Source: Synechococcus sp. KORDI-49
GTDB lineage: Bacteria > Cyanobacteriota > Cyanobacteriia > PCC-6307 > Cyanobiaceae
Assembly: GCF_000737575.1 (NCBI RefSeq)
Contig: NZ_CP006270.1
Coordinates: forward strand, 1,677,163-1,741,162
DNA: 64,000 nucleotides
Reading direction: 5' to 3'
The translations under genes and the position numbers were made by a program. The first letter of the stretch is position 1. Every line of letters starts with the position of its first letter. Shown one piece after another: positions 63,586-64,000 of this stretch. The notes beneath the pieces were generated by a model, which saw only the letters and a program-made list of their open reading frames with translations, searched no databases and was not told where the DNA came from.

Positions 63586-64000
63586 GTGAGCGAATCCAGC
63601 GCCTTGGGTGCCGGTACCGTCCTGGCGCAGCGTTACCGCCTGGAAGACCCCCTGAGCGAGGGCGATCCCATCCAGGGTCGGCTGTGGCGTGCGCTGGACA
63701 CCCTGGCCGGAGACACCCCCCTGGTGATCCGCCAGGTTCAGAGTTCCGAATCCCGCCAGCGGTTTCAGCAGATCTGGCCGCGGCTGCAGTCTCTGCTGCA
63801 TCCCCAGCTGCCGCGCTGCGGTGAACTGCTGGAGTCCCACGGCAGCCTCTGGACGGTGCGGGACTGGCAGGAGGGCGAGGCCTACAGCCTGATCCTGAGC
63901 CAGCGCAGCGAGCGTCAGATGGTGTTCGGTGCAGGGGAGGTCCTGCTGCTGCTGCGTCAGACCCTGCCACTGCTGGCGGTGATCAACGGTCGCGGGCTGG
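63586..64000 (+). CDS. Protein-kinase-like gene, 3'-truncated by window edge
   Basis: The visible ~138 residues begin (GTG 63586) with LGAGTVLAQRYRLEDPLSEG and continue IQGRLWRALDTLAGDTPLVI and QVQSSESRQRFQQIWPRLQS to LLAVINGRGL, where the window ends. The opening matches the N-lobe of serine/threonine-kinase-like proteins, and the last residues are where the catalytic-loop helix begins. Key catalytic residues lie outside, so activity cannot be judged. An in-frame ATG at 63529 is an alternative start. It is divergent from egtB. Confidence 0.65.
   Translation, partial: MSESSALGAGTVLAQRYRLEDPLSEGDPIQGRLWRALDTLAGDTPLVIRQVQSSESRQRFQQIWPRLQSLLHPQLPRCGELLESHGSLWTVRDWQEGEAYSLILSQRSERQMVFGAGEVLLLLRQTLPLLAVINGRGL

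Overview
The window looks like a contiguous piece of a high-GC marine picocyanobacterial chromosome, most likely Synechococcus (subcluster 5.1) or a close Cyanobium relative. The evidence is psbZ, a Ycf23/DUF561 protein, a PlmA-type GntR regulator, an RpaB-type response regulator, a group 2 sigma factor, an aspartate kinase with four ACT domains, cobH, and an egtB-egtD pair with two small partner genes. Genes are densely packed, with many 1-8 bp start/stop overlaps. Only one gap exceeds 300 bp (19766-20233). All calls are from reading the sequence and recalling protein families; no database search was run.

Region 1 (1-13.5 kb) is housekeeping: the 3' part of RNase J, a minus-strand operon holA-lysC-unknown, cobH, tilS, a Ycf23-like protein, a small membrane protein, uvrB, mutS, then psbZ-ribH and tRNA-Gly(GCC).

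Region 2 (13.5-31.2 kb) is accessory and begins directly at the tRNA. It holds a type I secretion module: an HlyD-type adaptor, a cytoplasmic PpiC-like isomerase, and a 992-residue ABC exporter with an N-terminal cyclic-nucleotide-binding-like domain. Opposite it lies a cysteine-free protein with about twelve RTX-like glycine/aspartate repeats, the probable cargo. A surface-glycan set follows: GT4-type and GT25 glycosyltransferases, a TPR protein fused to a heptosyltransferase-like domain, a sialidase-like Asp-box protein, a sulfatase-like hydrolase and two sulfotransferases. After secA come a GT31-like enzyme and two GT2 enzymes. The simplest reading is a locus that exports a surface-layer or matrix protein and builds a possibly sulfated glycan, comparable to the SwmA surface-layer system of swimming Synechococcus.

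Region 3 (36.7-64 kb) is mostly core: cysE, plmA, a dienelactone hydrolase-like gene, infC, miaA, gyrB with a tail of SH3-like/crcB/crcB/GT8 genes, glutathione peroxidase, mgtE, a sigma factor, an alpha/beta hydrolase, mutY, a PfkB sugar kinase, tsaE, ahcY, dedA and ssb. It continues with mreBCD followed by a coupled Tat-type solute-binding lipoprotein, rpaB, lysS, a small unknown gene, the egtB-egtD cluster, and the start of a kinase-like gene at the right edge.

The most notable non-gene structures are an imperfectly duplicated hairpin region downstream of the RTX gene, a structured gyrB leader with a terminator-like hairpin, a long hairpin that contains the dedA start codon, and a strong nested inverted repeat inside the first codons of the dienelactone hydrolase gene.
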